A stretch of DNA of 64,000 nt from an uncultured Sphingobacteriales bacterium (GTDB lineage Bacteria; Bacteroidota; Bacteroidia; Chitinophagales; Chitinophagaceae), in NCBI GenBank assembly GCA_937871285.1, contig CALMQS010000068.1, positions 45,838 to 109,837 of the forward strand. The letters are read 5' to 3'. Below are positions 62,518 to 64,000 of this stretch, one piece after another. Under the pieces are notes generated by a model. It saw only the letters and a program-made list of their open reading frames with translations. It made no database searches and was not told the origin of the DNA. Positions within the stretch are counted from its first letter, which is position 1; each line of letters opens with the position of its first letter. Position numbers and translations under genes: made by a program.

Positions 62518-64000
62518 ATGAACAAAACACAATTAGGGCTTATGATGATGCTTGTAATGAGCAGTCATGCAGTATGGGCACAGGAAGACAGCACCCGCGC
62601 TACATCATTAAATGAAGTAGTGATCACCGCTACGCGCTTTTCCAAAAAAGTAAGTGAAACAGGCAAAGTGGTAACCGTAATCAATAAGCAGGATATAGAA
62701 AGAAGCAACGGAAAAGACATGGCGCAGTTGCTCAGCGAGCAGGCAGGTATATTGGTTAATGGCGCCTATAGCAACCCGGGAAAGGATAAGAGTATTTACC
62801 TGCGGGGCGCAGGAACAGACTACACGGTTATTCTTGTAAATGGTATTCCCATAAGCGATCCTTCCGGTACCGGCGGGGCATTTGATATCAGGATGTTTCC
62901 TCTGGAGCAGGTGGAGCGTATTGAGATCCTTAAAGGTGCGCAATCTACTTTATATGGTTCAGACGCTATCGCGGGTGTTATTAATATCATTACAAAAAAA
63001 ACAATCAACAACCCGGTGGAAGCCTACGGAGGCATGGCAGCAGGTTCCTATAAAACATTTAAAGCCGATGCGGGGATAAACGGAACCGCCGAAGGATCGT
63101 CCTATAACATTGGTTTTACCCATTATAAAACGGGAGGCATTTCTGAAGCGGCCGACACCACTGCGGGTAAACTATTTGATAAAGACGGATTTACGCAAAA
63201 CGCGTTCCACGCTAATTTTGATGCCCGTGTGGCAAAAGGCCTGCACGTTAAACCCTATTTCCGGTATACGCACTTTAAAGGAGGATATGATGGCGGGGCT
63301 TACACGGATGCCGACAGCAAATATGAGGCGCAATTGCTTACCACCGGCGCCCAGGCACATTACAACTTTGTCAATGGTGGTTTAACCGCTTTTTATAATT
63401 ACGATGAAGTGAACCGCAGCTTTACGGAAACATATGGGGTGTATCCTTATAAAGGAAGTAAAAACAGCGCGGAACTGTATGCCCATTATTCTTTTAGCCC
63501 GCATATACAATTATTAGGAGGCATTCATTACAACAAACAAAAAATGAATGATGAAACCGCTACCCCCAAAAATCCAACGGCGGAGTTAACAAGCCCATAC
63601 CTGTCTTTTTTTGTGCGCGACCTGGGCGGTTTTAACCTTGAGCTGGGCGGGCGGTACAATAAGCATTCCGCGTATGGCGATAATTTCACTTATAGCATCA
63701 ATCCTTCCTATACTTTCAATAACGCGGTAAAGATTTTCGCCAATTATGCTACTGCATTTAAAACGCCTTCGCTGCAATCGCTTTACGGGCCCTTCGGCGC
63801 CAATGCTGATCTTGAGCCCGAAACCTCCGCTACAGCGGAAGCGGGTATACAAACCACTTTATTGTCGGGCATAATAGATGCAAGAGCGGTATACTTCAGG
63901 CGAACCATTGAAAATGTAATTGTATATGGGCCCTCTTTCCAACTCATCAACCTCAATAAACAAAAAGATCACGGCTTTGAATTTGAACCCACTGTTTATA
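62518..64000 (+). CDS. btuB: BtuB-like TonB-dependent receptor (continues past window)
   Basis: The first 494 codons of an outer-membrane receptor. MNKTQLGLMMMLVMSSHAVWAQ is a signal peptide, TonB box NEVVITATRF follows, then the plug domain (IYLRGAGTDYTVILVNGIP, VERIEILKGAQSTLYGSDA, AGVINIITKK) and barrel strands. It is shorter in style than SusC proteins, lacking the carboxypeptidase-regulatory domain, like BtuB of Gram-negative bacteria. The cobalamin riboswitch directly upstream supports transport of vitamin B12 or a precursor. The ATG at 62518 was chosen for its signal peptide. The gene remains open at base 64000. Confidence 0.9.
   Translation, partial: MNKTQLGLMMMLVMSSHAVWAQEDSTRATSLNEVVITATRFSKKVSETGKVVTVINKQDIERSNGKDMAQLLSEQAGILVNGAYSNPGKDKSIYLRGAGTDYTVILVNGIPISDPSGTGGAFDIRMFPLEQVERIEILKGAQSTLYGSDAIAGVINIITKKTINNPVEAYGGMAAGSYKTFKADAGINGTAEGSSYNIGFTHYKTGGISEAADTTAGKLFDKDGFTQNAFHANFDARVAKGLHVKPYFRYTHFKGGYDGGAYTDADSKYEAQLLTTGAQAHYNFVNGGLTAFYNYDEVNRSFTETYGVYPYKGSKNSAELYAHYSFSPHIQLLGGIHYNKQKMNDETATPKNPTAELTSPYLSFFVRDLGGFNLELGGRYNKHSAYGDNFTYSINPSYTFNNAVKIFANYATAFKTPSLQSLYGPFGANADLEPETSATAEAGIQTTLLSGIIDARAVYFRRTIENVIVYGPSFQLINLNKQKDHGFEFEPTVY

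Overview
The window looks like a Bacteroidota chromosome, most likely a member of the Chitinophagaceae. The evidence is a SusC/SusD pair, a PorT-type type IX secretion gene behind the menaquinone methyltransferase gene, the futalosine-pathway enzyme MqnC, bacillithiol synthase BshA, and repeated TAnnTTTG (-7) promoter elements close to start codons. No ribosomal RNA, prophage or CRISPR array is visible. There is one tRNA (Ser, GGA anticodon).

Layout. 1-17 kb is mostly housekeeping: an ECF sigma factor cut by the left edge, a MazG-like protein, a DUF5686 outer-membrane protein, a membrane protein/winged-helix regulator/CreD group with matching palindromes in front of both transcription units, a large propeller-barrel surface protein, an MBL hydrolase, a secreted protein with a caspase-like His/Cys pair, a two-component system, a polysaccharide deacetylase and gltX. 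17.2-19.1 kb is a scarred region: an IS200-like (RAYT) transposase gene lies between two copies of a 130-bp KilA-N gene fragment and is bracketed by clusters of small hairpins. Next to it, at 19.2-24.6 kb, is a visibly A+T-rich two-gene unit: a 1516-residue RecQ-type helicase with a probable PD-(D/E)xK nuclease segment in its N-terminal part, overlapping by 4 bp a coiled-coil protein with a C-terminal membrane anchor. Composition, position and architecture suggest a horizontally acquired defence module. I cannot match it to a named system, and it is the best novelty candidate here.

24.6-50.5 kb holds an unknown gene, UspA, a conventional RecQ, a HerA-like ATPase, a GroES-like protein, a response regulator without a kinase beside it, mqnC, an aspartic protease with a PDZ domain, a paired M16 peptidase operon (one active, one lacking the zinc motif), a SusC-SusD-lipoprotein nutrient-uptake operon, an RND/MMPL exporter, recO, an orphan korB, a DUF4197 lipoprotein and an aminotransferase. 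50.8-64 kb has tRNA-Ser, a bshA-tatD-ansA run, an RsmI-like methyltransferase, an EI24 protein, a 3-methyladenine glycosylase, ubiE/menG-porT, gyrB, an AraC-type regulator with an N-terminal cysteine cluster, and a cobalamin riboswitch upstream of a BtuB-like TonB-dependent receptor that runs off the right edge.

Several short degenerate repeat families, including (GTTACAG)n, are scattered between genes, and one copy sits in frame inside gltX. Start codons were chosen by hand. In several genes a TAnnTTTG element 5-8 bases upstream of an ATG settles the choice and suggests leaderless or nearly leaderless transcripts.
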